This document shows, one piece after another, positions 7,501 to 16,808 of a stretch of 37,801 bases of DNA. Origin of the DNA: Aquimarina aquimarini (GTDB lineage Bacteria; Bacteroidota; Bacteroidia; Flavobacteriales; Flavobacteriaceae); contig NZ_OMKE01000026.1 of NCBI RefSeq assembly GCF_900299535.1, positions 1 through 37,801 of the forward strand, written 5' to 3'. The translations under genes and the position numbers were made by a program. The notes below the pieces were generated by a model. It was not told the origin of the DNA. It ran no database searches and saw nothing but the letters and a program-made list of their open reading frames with translations. Within the stretch, counting starts at the first letter, position 1; the number at the start of each line of letters is the position of its first letter.

Positions 7501-8127
7501 ATGACATCATTATTACTCTATTTTTTATTAGGAATTATTAGTGCAATAATAGGAGCATTACCTCTTGGTGCTGTAAACTTAGCTGTTATTAGAGCTACTA
7601 CAACCCAAACGATCCACAACGCATTCTATATTATTCTCACCGCAGGAGTTGGCGAGATACTACTAGCTACTCTAGCGCTATACTACAATATAGAATTATC
7701 ACATTTTTTCACACAATACCCTTGGGTTCAAGGTTCCTTTATTTTTGTTTTCTTTTTTATTGGCATATACCTCTTATTCATAAAAAACAAAATAAACCCC
7801 AAAAACTATCCAAAACTACACACCTCTAAACTCATTACTGGATTTTCTCTGGCAACATTAAACCCACCCGTAGCTATTTACTGGATTTTAGCTATCTCTT
7901 GGATCGATAAGTATATTTTTGAACTCACCCCTCATACTCCTTTTGTTTCTTTGTTGCTCTTCTTTTTTGGCATCTATTTAGGTAAAACCACAACCTTATA
8001 TTGTTATGGGCTATGGGGACATAAAATAGCTCAACAGAAAAATTCAAAAACCAAGCTTTCAAGAATACTTGGAGTCGCTTTAATCATCCTCTCAATTTTT
8101 CAAGGCATCAAATTTATAGCAGAATAA
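7501..8127 (+). CDS. LysE/RhtB-family exporter
   Basis: 208 residues with about six hydrophobic segments and short polar links. The first helix carries IIGALPLGAVNLAVIRA, close to the family signature GxxPGPxxL around the first re-entrant part, and helix 4 carries the Asn-Pro-Pro motif ATLNPPVAIYW. LysE-family proteins export amino acids or related small molecules from the cytoplasm; the substrate is unknown here. It is a single gene with its own -7 box. The downstream PLP decarboxylase has a separate promoter, but the neighbourhood makes export of an amine or amino acid worth considering. Confidence 0.8.
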   Translation: MTSLLLYFLLGIISAIIGALPLGAVNLAVIRATTTQTIHNAFYIILTAGVGEILLATLALYYNIELSHFFTQYPWVQGSFIFVFFFIGIYLLFIKNKINPKNYPKLHTSKLITGFSLATLNPPVAIYWILAISWIDKYIFELTPHTPFVSLLLFFFGIYLGKTTTLYCYGLWGHKIAQQKNSKTKLSRILGVALIILSIFQGIKFIAE

Positions 8128-8278
8128 ACCATCCTAGGATAAGTAAAAGTATTCGTTTGAAACGAGCCTTTAATTTCAAAGAAAACTTCGATGTATTAAA
8201 TCCCATTTAGTGAGTAATTCATTTATCAAAATACTATTTTTTAAATTATTTATACAAGTATTTTTATGTTAACAGCTT

Positions 8279-8286
8279 TATATTTG
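8279..8286 (+). promoter_or_regulatory. -7 promoter box (TATATTTG) for the decarboxylase gene
   Basis: Exact match to TAnnTTTG, 23 bp before the ATG at 8310. No clear TTG is seen at -33. Confidence 0.55.
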
Positions 8287-8309
8287 TTGCTGGAATACCA
8301 AATTATAAG

Positions 8310-9767
8310 ATGATGACAAAAAATGACCCCGATTATAAATTAAAATTATCAAAAGAAGAAATGCAACAATATGGGTATAAGATTATAGACCATATTGTAG
8401 AACATTTTGAAACTCAACATTCAAAAAAACCAGTTACTATTGCTTCTAGAGAAGAGATGGATTCACTTTTAACAGAAGACATTCCAAACAAAGCTACTGC
8501 TGCAAATGAAGTTTTGGATTTTGTTATGGATCAGATTATTCCTAATAGTAATATTGTAACACACCCTAAATCTTATTCTTTTGTACCTGGGCCCAGTAAT
8601 TATGTAAGTGTTATGGCGGATACTATTGCCACAGGTTTCAATATATTTTCAGGAGGTTGGGCAGCTTCACCAGCTGCAGCAGAATTAGAAATTGTAGTAA
8701 TGAATTGGCTCCTTAAAATTTTTGGATTTCCTGTAAAAAAAGGAGGAGGAATATTTACAAGTGGTGGTTCGATGGCAAATCTTACCGCATTGGTAACCGC
8801 TAGAAGGATAAAATGTGGTGAAGATTTCTCTAAAGCAGTAATTTACTTATCTGATCAAGCGCATTCTTCAAATATCAAGGCAATTAAAGTTATTGGATTC
8901 AAAAAAGAACAAATCAGAGTTATTCCTACAGATATAGAGTTTAAGCTATCGCTCAACAAACTCAAAAATATTATTGCCAAAGATCGACTTGAAGGTTGGA
9001 AACCATTCTGTATCGTTGCTTCTGCAGGAACCACCAATACTGGAACGGTAGATCCGTTGAATGAAATTGCTAATATTTGCGAAGAAGAGAACTTATGGAT
9101 GCATGTAGATGGTGCTTATGGAGGTGCCGCTATATTAGCTGATAAAGGCAAAAAACTGCTGAAAGGAATCGAACGTGCTGATTCATTGACTGTAGATCCT
9201 CATAAATGGTTTTTTCAACCTTATGAGATAGGTTGTCTATTGGTAAAAGATCACAACTGGCTAAGTAGTACATTTAGCGAAAAGCCTGAATACTTAAGAG
9301 ATATAGAGGGTAATGAATCTGAGATTAATTTTTATGATCACGGTATTCAACTAACTCGTCGTTTTAGAGCATTAAAATTTTATATGTCTTTAAAAACGTT
9401 TGGACTAGACTCCTTTAGAAAAGCAATAAAATACAACATTGATCTTGCAGATCAAACAGAGGCTATTTTGAGAAAAAGTAGTTATTGGGAAATTACATCT
9501 CCTGCCACTCTTGCAATAATCAATTTTAGATACAACCCTATTGGGGCACATTTATCTGAAAAAGACTTGGATCATATAAACCAAATGATCTCTCAAAAAA
9601 TAGTTGCTTCTAGAGAAGCACTTCTGGTTACAACCATCTTACAAAATCAGGTCGTACTCAGAATGTGCTTAATTAATCCACGAACTACTATAGATGATAT
9701 CAAAAACACATTACAACAATGTGAGCAATTTGGCAAAGAAGAACTAGCTATTATGCAAAAACAATAG
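8310..9767 (+). CDS. Group II pyridoxal-phosphate-dependent decarboxylase
   Basis: 485 residues from ATG 8310 (a second ATG follows directly at 8313), a usual length for the family of aromatic-amino-acid, glutamate and diaminobutyrate decarboxylases. Visible landmarks: FTSGGSMANLTAL (phosphate-binding, about 149-161), H185 in DQAHSS (ring-stacking), SAGTTNTGTVDP (about 238-249), D267 in HVDGAYGG, and the Schiff-base lysine K299 in VDPHKW. The motif set and the PGPSNYVSVMAD segment near the N-terminus place it close to the aromatic-amino-acid type, but the substrate is not decided by these. It would release CO2 and an amine in the cytoplasm. It converges with the DUF2797 gene with only one base between the two stop codons. 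Confidence 0.88.
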   Translation: MMTKNDPDYKLKLSKEEMQQYGYKIIDHIVEHFETQHSKKPVTIASREEMDSLLTEDIPNKATAANEVLDFVMDQIIPNSNIVTHPKSYSFVPGPSNYVSVMADTIATGFNIFSGGWAASPAAAELEIVVMNWLLKIFGFPVKKGGGIFTSGGSMANLTALVTARRIKCGEDFSKAVIYLSDQAHSSNIKAIKVIGFKKEQIRVIPTDIEFKLSLNKLKNIIAKDRLEGWKPFCIVASAGTTNTGTVDPLNEIANICEEENLWMHVDGAYGGAAILADKGKKLLKGIERADSLTVDPHKWFFQPYEIGCLLVKDHNWLSSTFSEKPEYLRDIEGNESEINFYDHGIQLTRRFRALKFYMSLKTFGLDSFRKAIKYNIDLADQTEAILRKSSYWEITSPATLAIINFRYNPIGAHLSEKDLDHINQMISQKIVASREALLVTTILQNQVVLRMCLINPRTTIDDIKNTLQQCEQFGKEELAIMQKQ

Positions 9768-9768
9768 A

Positions 9769-10563
9769 CTAAGAGATCGTTAAACTCACAACGTATCCTT
9801 CGTTATTTCTTACATTAAAGACCGTATTATCTTCAAAAATAAGATACTGCCCTTTGATCCCTTTTAATACTCCCGTGTATTGCGGTGTTTTTTCCAGATT
9901 CAAACTTTTTAGTTTATCAGGGTACTGCAATACCGGGAATTTTATTTCCGTTTCTTTTCCATTTTCAACAAAATATTCTTTTACCTCTTCTGGGATAAAT
10001 TCTTGTAGCTTGCTTTTTATGTCATTAAGATTCTCATCAACAATCTCATTTTTTAGCATTGTTCTCCAATTTGTTTTGTCTGCGACATGTTCTTTTAGAG
10101 CAACTTCTGTAATTCCTGCCAAATATCGATTAGGTACTTCAACAATTTCTATTGCCTCATGAGCTCCTTGATCTATCCATCGTGTCGGTACTTGTGATTT
10201 TCTGGTCACTCCTACTTTTACATTACTAGAATTTGCGAGATATACAATATGAGGCTGAAGCTGTGCTTTTTTTTCAAACTCTAAATCCCTATCTTCTACT
10301 CCCAAATGGGCAGTACTCAACTCAGGGCGCATTACCCAATCTCCTACCTGAGGTTGATTATAAAAATCATCATAACAATACCCTTGCCTGAATATCTTTT
10401 TATTTTTACCACAAGCTAAACACTGGTACCTTTCAAAATCAATCTGTATACTTTTATTCAATAATTGATTCATATGAATAAAATCTGACTCAAAAACTAA
10501 ATAGTATTGAATAGGGTCAGCTATTTCTGTTTGCATCTTTGTAAGTACTCCTTGATATTGCAT
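9769..10563 (-). CDS. DUF2797 family protein
   Basis: 264 residues. N-terminal segment, then a zinc-ribbon-like group with C48, C51 and C63 (YQCLACGKNKKIF and GYCYDDF), followed by the conserved block HIVYLANSSNVKVGVTR and RWIDQGAHEAI, which resembles a GIY-YIG-like half domain (YLA..KVGVT). I recognise the family as DUF2797; its function is not known. The C-terminal part (about 215-264) is a small beta domain with YTGVLKGIKGQYLIFED. It is divergent from the GH3 gene across a 147-bp gap, an arrangement I recall from other Flavobacteriia. Confidence 0.8.
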   Translation of the reverse strand: MQYQGVLTKMQTEIADPIQYYLVFESDFIHMNQLLNKSIQIDFERYQCLACGKNKKIFRQGYCYDDFYNQPQVGDWVMRPELSTAHLGVEDRDLEFEKKAQLQPHIVYLANSSNVKVGVTRKSQVPTRWIDQGAHEAIEIVEVPNRYLAGITEVALKEHVADKTNWRTMLKNEIVDENLNDIKSKLQEFIPEEVKEYFVENGKETEIKFPVLQYPDKLKSLNLEKTPQYTGVLKGIKGQYLIFEDNTVFNVRNNEGYVVSLTIS

Positions 10564-10658
10564 AAAATTTTATTATATGATACTCTACTACGAAGAATGT
10601 GATTATTTTTATTATTTTAGTTTTCACATTGACAACAACCAAAAATAATATATTCTTG

Positions 10659-10670
10659 CTTTTGCAAAAG
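10659..10670. promoter_or_regulatory. 12-bp palindrome in the DUF2797/GH3 divergent promoter region
   Basis: CTTTTGCAAAAG is a perfect palindrome about 40 bp before the GH3 start and 96 bp before the DUF2797 start. It could bind a dimeric regulator serving both genes, but such short AT-rich palindromes also arise by chance. Confidence 0.25.
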
Positions 10671-10710
10671 TCTGGAATTACATTATTTCTACCTAAATAT
10701 ACATCAAAAA

Positions 10711-12243
10711 ATGCCAATCCCATTAGTTAATTCTATTGCCAGCTGGTTCTTAAAAAAACGTTTTCACCAGATGGAACTTTTTCTTAAGTACCCCAATGAA
10801 GTTCAGCTCGAATTACTACATGTGCTATTAGAAACAGCTAAGCATACAGAACTAGGTAAGAAATATGACTTTGCGACAATAGATAGTTATGAGACTTTTA
10901 AGCAACGAGTACCTGTACGATCTTATGAAGATTATGAATCTATGATTGAAAGGAGTCGTTTGGGAGAAAATAATATTTTCTGGCCTACCCCTATTAGGTG
11001 GTTTGCAAAATCAAGTGGTACCACCAGCTCAAAAAGTAAATTTATACCAGTAAGTGAGGAATCATTAGAAGATTGTCATTTTGCCGCAGGCAAAGACCTT
11101 TTATGCATGTATCTTAACAACAATGAGAATTCTAAACTCTTTACAGGAAAAAGCTTACGATTGGGTGGTAGTAAAGAACTGTATAAGGAAAACGGAACTT
11201 CATTTGGAGACCTATCTGCAATTATCATAGACAATATGCCATTCTGGGCAGAGTTTAGCTCAACTCCTAGCAATGAAGTCTCATTGATGAGTGACTGGGA
11301 ATATAAAATGAAAGCTATTGTAAACGAAACTATTCAAGAAAATGTAACCAGTTTGGCAGGAGTACCTTCTTGGATGCTTGTTTTGCTTAACCAAGTGCTA
11401 GAAATGACTGGCAACGAGCATATTTTTGAGATCTGGAATAATCTAGAAGTATATTTTCATGGAGGAGTAAGTTTTGAACCCTACAAAGATCAATACAATA
11501 AGATCCTACCTAAAGATTCTTTTAAATATTATGAAATATATAATGCTTCAGAAGGTTTCTTTGCTATTCAAGATCGCAATGATTCTTCAGAACTTTTATT
11601 GATGCTTGATTATGGAATATTCTATGAGTTTATTCCTATGGAATCACATGGAACCGAAGAAGAAGAAATTATCCCCCTGAGTGAGGTCGAAGTAGGAAAA
11701 AATTATGCAATCATTATAACTACCAATGCAGGATTATGGCGTTATAAAATAGGAGACACTATACGTTTTACCTCTATAAATCCTTATAGAATTAAAGTAT
11801 CTGGTAGAACCAAGCATCATATCAATGTTTTTGGAGAAGAGCTCATCATAGAAAATGCAGAAGAAGCACTTAGAAAAACAACTAAAATCACTCATAGTGA
11901 GATTGTAGACTACACTGTTGCCCCTATCTTTATGAAGGATAGAGAAAAAGGAGCACATGAATGGCTTATAGAATTCAAAGAGCCTCCTAAAAGTATTGAT
12001 GATTTTATATCAATTCTAGATCACAATCTGCAACAGGTCAATAGTGATTATGAAGCAAAAAGATACAATAACACAACTCTTAATATACCACAAATACGAA
12101 TAGCAAGGTCAAACCTTTTCTATGATTGGCTCAAAAAGAATAATAAATTGGGTGGACAACACAAAGTCCCTAGATTGTCTAATTCACGTACTTATATCGA
12201 AGAGCTAATAGAGTTAAATAACATAACTCTATATTCTTCATAA
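10711..12243 (+). CDS. GH3-family acyl-adenylating enzyme
   Basis: 510 residues. It matches the GH3 family of the ANL adenylating superfamily: the ATP-binding loop FAKSSGTTSSKSKFIP (about 98-113), the second motif YNASEGFFAIQ (about 277-287) and YKIGDTIRF (about 344-352), followed by a smaller C-terminal domain. In plants GH3 enzymes join amino acids to jasmonate or auxin by way of an acyl-AMP. The bacterial members have no assigned substrate, so only adenylation of a carboxylate is a safe statement. It is cytoplasmic, with no signal peptide. The start MPIPLVNSIASWFLKKR agrees with the family N-terminus. Confidence 0.88.
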   Translation: MPIPLVNSIASWFLKKRFHQMELFLKYPNEVQLELLHVLLETAKHTELGKKYDFATIDSYETFKQRVPVRSYEDYESMIERSRLGENNIFWPTPIRWFAKSSGTTSSKSKFIPVSEESLEDCHFAAGKDLLCMYLNNNENSKLFTGKSLRLGGSKELYKENGTSFGDLSAIIIDNMPFWAEFSSTPSNEVSLMSDWEYKMKAIVNETIQENVTSLAGVPSWMLVLLNQVLEMTGNEHIFEIWNNLEVYFHGGVSFEPYKDQYNKILPKDSFKYYEIYNASEGFFAIQDRNDSSELLLMLDYGIFYEFIPMESHGTEEEEIIPLSEVEVGKNYAIIITTNAGLWRYKIGDTIRFTSINPYRIKVSGRTKHHINVFGEELIIENAEEALRKTTKITHSEIVDYTVAPIFMKDREKGAHEWLIEFKEPPKSIDDFISILDHNLQQVNSDYEAKRYNNTTLNIPQIRIARSNLFYDWLKKNNKLGGQHKVPRLSNSRTYIEELIELNNITLYSS

Positions 12244-12317
12244 TACCACTGATTTAAAATTTAATTTTTAACAAAATCTGACTTTTTTTAGGCAAAATCA
12301 CTTGTTTGTATATTTAT

Positions 12318-12340
12318 TTTTTACGGTAAAACCGTAAAAA
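12318..12340. repeat. Inverted repeat between GH3 and the small secreted gene
   Basis: TTTTTACGGT (12318-12327) and ACCGTAAAAA (12331-12340) are perfect inverted repeats around AAA. The T tract precedes rather than follows the stem on the plus strand, so it is not a standard terminator for GH3. It may be an operator or an mRNA structure. Confidence 0.4.
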
Positions 12341-12426
12341 TAGTATGTAAGAAATGTTGTTTTTAACAAAAAATAGAGTCTTTCATCCGTAAAAAAAAGC
12401 GTTTGATCTAAAAAACATCAAATCAC

Positions 12427-12457
12427 TTTCTAGCATCTATTTTTCATAGTAAATTTG
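12427..12457 (+). promoter_or_regulatory. Promoter of the small secreted protein gene
   Basis: TTTC at 12427-12430, a near match to the TTTG -33 element, stands 19 bp before TAAATTTG (12450-12457), an exact TAnnTTTG. The ATG lies 37 bp downstream. Confidence 0.55.
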
Positions 12458-12494
12458 TAACCAGATACTTATAAATTCATTAAAGCCCTAAAAT

Positions 12495-12818
12495 ATGAAA
12501 AACAGTATATCGTGTATTATTCTTTTACTTTTATTTACAGGAATTAACGCACAAGAAGCTAAAACAGCACATATTACTCAGGACACAGAAAAATTAGCTA
12601 CAGCAACTACTGATTCTTCTGACTCTATAACGGCTTTAAAAACAGAAAACAATCTAGAAGACTACACTTGTTATAGTGAGTTATCTAAAGTAGCTTTTTA
12701 CGAAGCTTTACTACGTAAAAACAACCTAGATGTTTCAACAAAAAGTGATACTCTTATATTAGAAAATACAGAGAACAATATTTTAGATAACAAAAATCAA
12801 ATATCTGTCTTTGAATAA
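12495..12818 (+). CDS. Small secreted protein of unknown function
   Basis: 107 residues with a signal peptide (MKNSISCIILLLLFTGINAQ). The mature part is rich in Thr, Ser, Asn and Glu and looks partly disordered; a short conserved-looking segment YTCYSELSKVAFYEALLRK (about 56-74) may form a helix. No family was recognised. It has its own promoter and a strong terminator directly after it, so it is a single-gene unit, which supports it as real despite its small size. Confidence 0.6.
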   Translation: MKNSISCIILLLLFTGINAQEAKTAHITQDTEKLATATTDSSDSITALKTENNLEDYTCYSELSKVAFYEALLRKNNLDVSTKSDTLILENTENNILDNKNQISVFE

Positions 12819-12840
12819 AAAACTTTACTAATCAACCAAT

Positions 12841-12877
12841 AAAAAAATCCTTTATGCATAGCATAAAGGATTTTTTT
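12841..12877. terminator. Bidirectional terminator between the small secreted gene and clpX
   Basis: Arms AAAAAAATCCTTTATGC (12841-12857) and GCATAAAGGATTTTTTT (12861-12877) are fully complementary around ATA. T tracts lie on both strands, so it serves the plus-strand gene ending at 12818 and clpX ending at 12899 on the minus strand. Confidence 0.85.
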
Positions 12878-12898
12878 ATTATAATACTTTCTCAAATT

Positions 12899-14131
12899 TT
12901 ACGATACTGCTTTAAGCTTTTTTATCGTAGATTTATTTAGTTTCTTTTCTGCATAATCCTTAGTCACTCTAAACTCTGTCTCATCACTCTCTGGCATCTC
13001 ATACATTGCATCTGTTAAAATAGCCTCACAAAGTGACCTAAGTCCTCTAGCTCCTAATTTATACTCCATTGCTTTTTCTACAATATACTCTAGTGCGCCG
13101 TCTGTAATAGAAAAATCAACATTATCCATCTCAAAGAGCTTCTTATACTGCTTGATTATCGCATTCTTAGGAGCAGTCAAAATAGATCGCAACGTCTCTG
13201 CATCTAATGGATTCATATAAGAAAGCACAGGAAGTCTACCGATAATCTCAGGAATCAATCCAAAATCTTTTAAATCCTTTGGGATAATATACTGAAGTAG
13301 ATTGTCTTTCTCTATAGCATCTTCACTTTTGGAAGCGCTATAACCTACTGCCTGCATATTCAAACGTTTTTGAATCATCTTTTCAATACCATCAAATGCA
13401 CCTCCTGCAATAAAAAGAATATTCTCTGTATTAACCTCAATAAACTTTTGATCTGGATGTTTACGCCCACCTTTGGGAGGAACATTAACAATAGTTCCTT
13501 CTAGAAGCTTAAGTAATGCTTGTTGCACTCCTTCTCCAGAAACGTCTCTAGTTATACTTGGGTTATCACTCTTACGAGCGATTTTATCTATCTCATCAAT
13601 AAATACAATACCTCGTTGTGCTTTTTCCAGATTATAGTCTGCTGCTTGCAATAAACGTGTAAGAATACTTTCTACATCTTCACCCACATATCCCGCTTCT
13701 GTAAGTACAGTTGCATCTACAATAGCAAGAGGCACGTTAAGCATTTTAGCAATAGTTTTTGCCATCAATGTTTTACCAGTACCTGTCTGCCCAACCATAA
13801 TGATATTACTTTTCTGTATCTCAATATCATCATCTGTTTGCGGTTGTAATAGTCGTTTATAGTGATTATATACCGCTACAGACATTATCTTTTTGGTAAA
13901 CTCTTGTCCTATTACATATTCATCCAAAAACTTTTTAATAGCCATAGGCTTACGTAACATCAATTCGTTACTTAGCTCGCCAGTTTCTTCATCTTTGGCT
14001 TCTTCTACCACTATTCCATGTGCCTGAACAATACATCTATCACAAATATGCGCATCTAATCCTGCAATAAGCAGATTGGTTTCAGGTTTTTTTCTCCCAC
14101 AAAAAGAACATTCTAAATCTTCTTTAGCCAT
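12899..14131 (-). CDS. clpX: ATP-dependent Clp protease ATP-binding subunit ClpX
   Basis: 410 residues, the usual ClpX length. An N-terminal zinc-binding domain has C8, C11, C30 and C33. The AAA+ module follows: Walker A GQTGTGKT (114-121), pore loop GYVG (147-150), Walker B IVFIDEID (175-182), and sensor and arginine-finger region with GARGLR near the C-terminus. ClpX unfolds tagged proteins and feeds them to ClpP. The order clpX downstream of clpP and tig on the minus strand is the conserved bacterial arrangement. The ClpP-binding loop is present as IQKR-like sequence near residue 250 region rather than a perfect IGF, as judged by eye. Confidence 0.97.
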   Translation of the reverse strand: MAKEDLECSFCGRKKPETNLLIAGLDAHICDRCIVQAHGIVVEEAKDEETGELSNELMLRKPMAIKKFLDEYVIGQEFTKKIMSVAVYNHYKRLLQPQTDDDIEIQKSNIIMVGQTGTGKTLMAKTIAKMLNVPLAIVDATVLTEAGYVGEDVESILTRLLQAADYNLEKAQRGIVFIDEIDKIARKSDNPSITRDVSGEGVQQALLKLLEGTIVNVPPKGGRKHPDQKFIEVNTENILFIAGGAFDGIEKMIQKRLNMQAVGYSASKSEDAIEKDNLLQYIIPKDLKDFGLIPEIIGRLPVLSYMNPLDAETLRSILTAPKNAIIKQYKKLFEMDNVDFSITDGALEYIVEKAMEYKLGARGLRSLCEAILTDAMYEMPESDETEFRVTKDYAEKKLNKSTIKKLKAVS

Positions 14132-14227
14132 AGTAATTTTATTTCTTTAATAAAAATTTCTCTTGTTTTGCCATACAACCAAGTAAGACGTTTTTATCTC
14201 TCTGCAACAAGAAAAATTATTTCATTC

Positions 14228-14902
14228 TTATTCTCTAGTCAAAATTTCATCAATCATTCCATATTCAAGAGCTTTATCGGCTTTCATCCAATAATCTCTA
14301 TCACTGTCTTGATAAACTTTATCATAGGTTTGCCCAGAATGTTTGGCAATAATTTTATACAATTCTTCTTTTAATATTAAGATTTCTCTAGCTGTAATTT
14401 CTATATCACTAGCTTGTCCTTGTGCTCCTCCTAATGGTTGATGAATCATAACACGGCTATGTGGTAATCCAGATCGTTTTCCTTCTTGGCCAGCACACAA
14501 CAGTACAGCACCCATTGATGCAGCCATACCTGTACAGATTGTTGCAACATCTGGTTTTATAAACTGCATGGTGTCATAAATGCCTAGACCCGCATATACA
14601 CTACCCCCTGGAGAGTTAATATATATTTGAATATCTTTTGAGGAATCTACACTTTCTAAAAATAACAATTGTGCTTGTATGATATTTGCTACTTGATCAT
14701 TTATCCCAGTTCCCATAAATATAATACGGTCCATCATTAACCGTGAAAAAACATCAAAAATAGCAATATTCATTTGACGTTCTTCTATTATATTAGGAGT
14801 CATACCAACTGGATACATACTACTAACTATCTGATTATAGTAATTACTATTAATACCGTGATGTTTTGTAGCGTATTTTTCGAATTCTTTTCCGTAATCC
14901 AT
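14228..14902 (-). CDS. clpP: ATP-dependent Clp protease proteolytic subunit ClpP
   Basis: 224 residues. The catalytic triad is visible: S129 in GMAASMGAVLL, H154 in SRVMIHQP and D203 in DRDYWM. INSPGGSVYAG (about 95-105) is the family's oxyanion segment. A longer N-terminal stretch (about 25-30 residues, with GINSNYYNQI) precedes the core and may be a propeptide as in other ClpP. It forms the barrel peptidase that works with ClpX. clpX follows 96 bp downstream. tig lies upstream, separated by a terminator-like hairpin at 14938-14965, so clpP may be transcribed partly on its own. Confidence 0.97.
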   Translation of the reverse strand: MDYGKEFEKYATKHHGINSNYYNQIVSSMYPVGMTPNIIEERQMNIAIFDVFSRLMMDRIIFMGTGINDQVANIIQAQLLFLESVDSSKDIQIYINSPGGSVYAGLGIYDTMQFIKPDVATICTGMAASMGAVLLCAGQEGKRSGLPHSRVMIHQPLGGAQGQASDIEITAREILILKEELYKIIAKHSGQTYDKVYQDSDRDYWMKADKALEYGMIDEILTRE

Positions 14903-14937
14903 ATATTTCTTTTCTGAAATTTTTATTGATAAAAAAA

Positions 14938-14965
14938 GGCGTTAACCCAAAGATAGTTTAACGCC
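14938..14965 (-). terminator. Terminator after tig
   Basis: On the minus strand the stem GGCGTTAA (14965-14958) and TTAACGCC (14945-14938) is followed by a run of seven T. It lies between tig and clpP and should stop or weaken read-through. Confidence 0.75.
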
Positions 14966-15006
14966 CTAAATATAAGTATAAATTCGTTAGTAAATTACAA
15001 CATTAT

Positions 15007-16329
15007 TTATTTGTAAACTTCTTTTATGAATTCATCAAAGCTAACTTCTTTTACTTTCAGCTTTGCATTTTCTTTATAGTAATTAAGTAATTTTTTACTC
15101 ATTAATTGCTCAGACATTCTCTTCACCTCTTCTTGGTTTGACAATATTCTTGCAGCAATATCTTCTAATTCTTTATCTTCTGGAGAGTTTTGCCCAAATT
15201 GTGCCATTTGGCCCTTAATCAATTCTTTTGCAAATTCTTTCAACTCATCAAAAGTAACCTGAAGATTATTATCATTAATCAACTTACCTTCAACCAATTG
15301 ATAACGCAATCCTTTTTCGCTTTTCTCATATTCATCTTTTGCCTCATCTTCTGTCAAAGGTTGTTCTCCTGTTGTGCGAATCCATTTTTGCAAAAATTCA
15401 ATAGGAAGATCAAACTTGGTATTTTCTAGAACGCTTTCTGTAATATCATTAAGCAGTTGTTGTTCTGACTGCTGCTCAAATTGACGTTCTGCATCTTCTT
15501 TAATTTTTGCTTTTAGATCATCAATACTCTTTACAGCATCAGGACCATATAATTTATCAAACAACTCTTGATCCAAATCAGCAAGTTCCTGAGTATTCAC
15601 TTCTGAAACCGTAAAAGTTACTTCTACATTAAGACCTTCAGCTTCTTCTTTAGTAATTTTCAAAGCACTGATTAAGTCCTGATCCTCACTAAATAATCCT
15701 TTTGTTTTTAATTTGATAACATCTCCTACTTTCACTCCGATAAACTTATCAAGGTTCTTCTTTCCTTTAATTTTATCAAGTGAAACAGTAAATGCGTTAT
15801 CGATTTCTTTTTCTTCATTCACAAAAGATCCAGCTACCAAATCATCTTTCTCTGCAGCATCTTTAGGAATCAGCTTACCGTATTGTTTTTGAATGGTCTT
15901 GATTTGATTATCCACCATCTCATCATTGGCAACAATTTTGTAGTGAGTAATTGCTTTTTTACCGTTGAGTTTTACTTCAAATTTTGGAGCTAATCCTAAT
16001 TCAAATTCAAAAGAATAGTTATCACTATCCCAGTCAAAATTATCTTGCTCTTTTGGCAAAGGATTCCCTAAAACATCAAGTTTCTCTTCTGTGAGATATT
16101 TATTCAATGCATCTTGTAGTAGCTTATTCACCTCATCTACCAAAACTGCTTTTCCGTACTGTTTTTTCACAAGCCCCATAGGAACATGACCTTTTCTAAA
16201 ACCAGGGATATTAGCGCTTTTGCGATAATCACTAAGAATCTTATCTACCTTATCACTATAATCTTCTTTAGTGATATCTACAGTTACTACTGCATTTAAT
16301 TCGTCTAATTGCTCTTTTGAAATATTCAT
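15007..16329 (-). CDS. tig: Trigger factor
   Basis: 440 residues. The ribosome-binding signature GFRKGHVPMGLVKKQYG (about 43-59) is present in the N-terminal domain. The middle region (about 150-250), where other trigger factors have an FKBP-like domain, is divergent (KDDLVAGSF, KFIGVKVGD), and the peptidyl-prolyl isomerase active site is not recognisable, as often in Bacteroidota. The C-terminal helical arms (about 255-440) have YQLVEGKLI and DEFIKEVYK. It holds nascent chains at the ribosome exit. Upstream of clpP-clpX, all on the minus strand. Confidence 0.94.
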   Translation of the reverse strand: MNISKEQLDELNAVVTVDITKEDYSDKVDKILSDYRKSANIPGFRKGHVPMGLVKKQYGKAVLVDEVNKLLQDALNKYLTEEKLDVLGNPLPKEQDNFDWDSDNYSFEFELGLAPKFEVKLNGKKAITHYKIVANDEMVDNQIKTIQKQYGKLIPKDAAEKDDLVAGSFVNEEKEIDNAFTVSLDKIKGKKNLDKFIGVKVGDVIKLKTKGLFSEDQDLISALKITKEEAEGLNVEVTFTVSEVNTQELADLDQELFDKLYGPDAVKSIDDLKAKIKEDAERQFEQQSEQQLLNDITESVLENTKFDLPIEFLQKWIRTTGEQPLTEDEAKDEYEKSEKGLRYQLVEGKLINDNNLQVTFDELKEFAKELIKGQMAQFGQNSPEDKELEDIAARILSNQEEVKRMSEQLMSKKLLNYYKENAKLKVKEVSFDEFIKEVYK

Positions 16330-16426
16330 TTATCTCTACGTTTACTACTAAAAATTGGGTTGCAAAAGTAATACTTTTTTACATCACAACAAATTTTTAA
16401 CTCCCTGAAAAACAGTAAACGTTACA

Positions 16427-16774
16427 TTAGTTTCTATCTTTCTTCAAAACAGAATGCAGTATTGATTGAAACACAGATAATAAAACACTAAAAATTAGGG
16501 CCCAAAGCCATCCTCTTACACTAAATCCAGACACAAAATAATCTGCCATTAAAATAATAGCTGCATTAATAACCAGAAGAAATAGCCCTAATGTAAGTAT
16601 CGTAGCTGGTAAAGTAAAAATAACCAACAAAGGTTTTACAATTGTATTCAAAATAGCCAATACAATAGCTACAATGATAGCGCTTACATAATTCTCTACC
16701 GCTACTCCAGGAAGAATCTTTGCCAGAATAAGTACTGCTAGAGCGCTTAAAATAAGTTTTAGTAAAAAATTCAT
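16427..16774 (-). CDS. Phage holin family 4 / YvlD-like membrane protein
   Basis: 115 residues with four hydrophobic segments (about 3-20, 27-50, 54-78, 88-108). The middle pattern IVAIVLAILNTIVKPLLVI is the hallmark of the Pfam family Phage_holin_4_2, which despite its name is mostly a chromosomal family of small inner-membrane proteins of unknown role (YvlD). No phage genes lie nearby. The gene ends 97 bp before the tig start and follows a terminator, so it is probably its own unit. Confidence 0.8.
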   Translation of the reverse strand: MNFLLKLILSALAVLILAKILPGVAVENYVSAIIVAIVLAILNTIVKPLLVIFTLPATILTLGLFLLVINAAIILMADYFVSGFSVRGWLWALIFSVLLSVFQSILHSVLKKDRN

Positions 16775-16808
16775 ATACCAAATATAAACTTTATTTTTTT
16801 TTCAATAA

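Noticed and set aside
16427..16774. Prophage holin as a sign of a prophage
   Set aside because: The family name is misleading: it is a chromosomal YvlD-like membrane protein, and no phage gene lies nearby.
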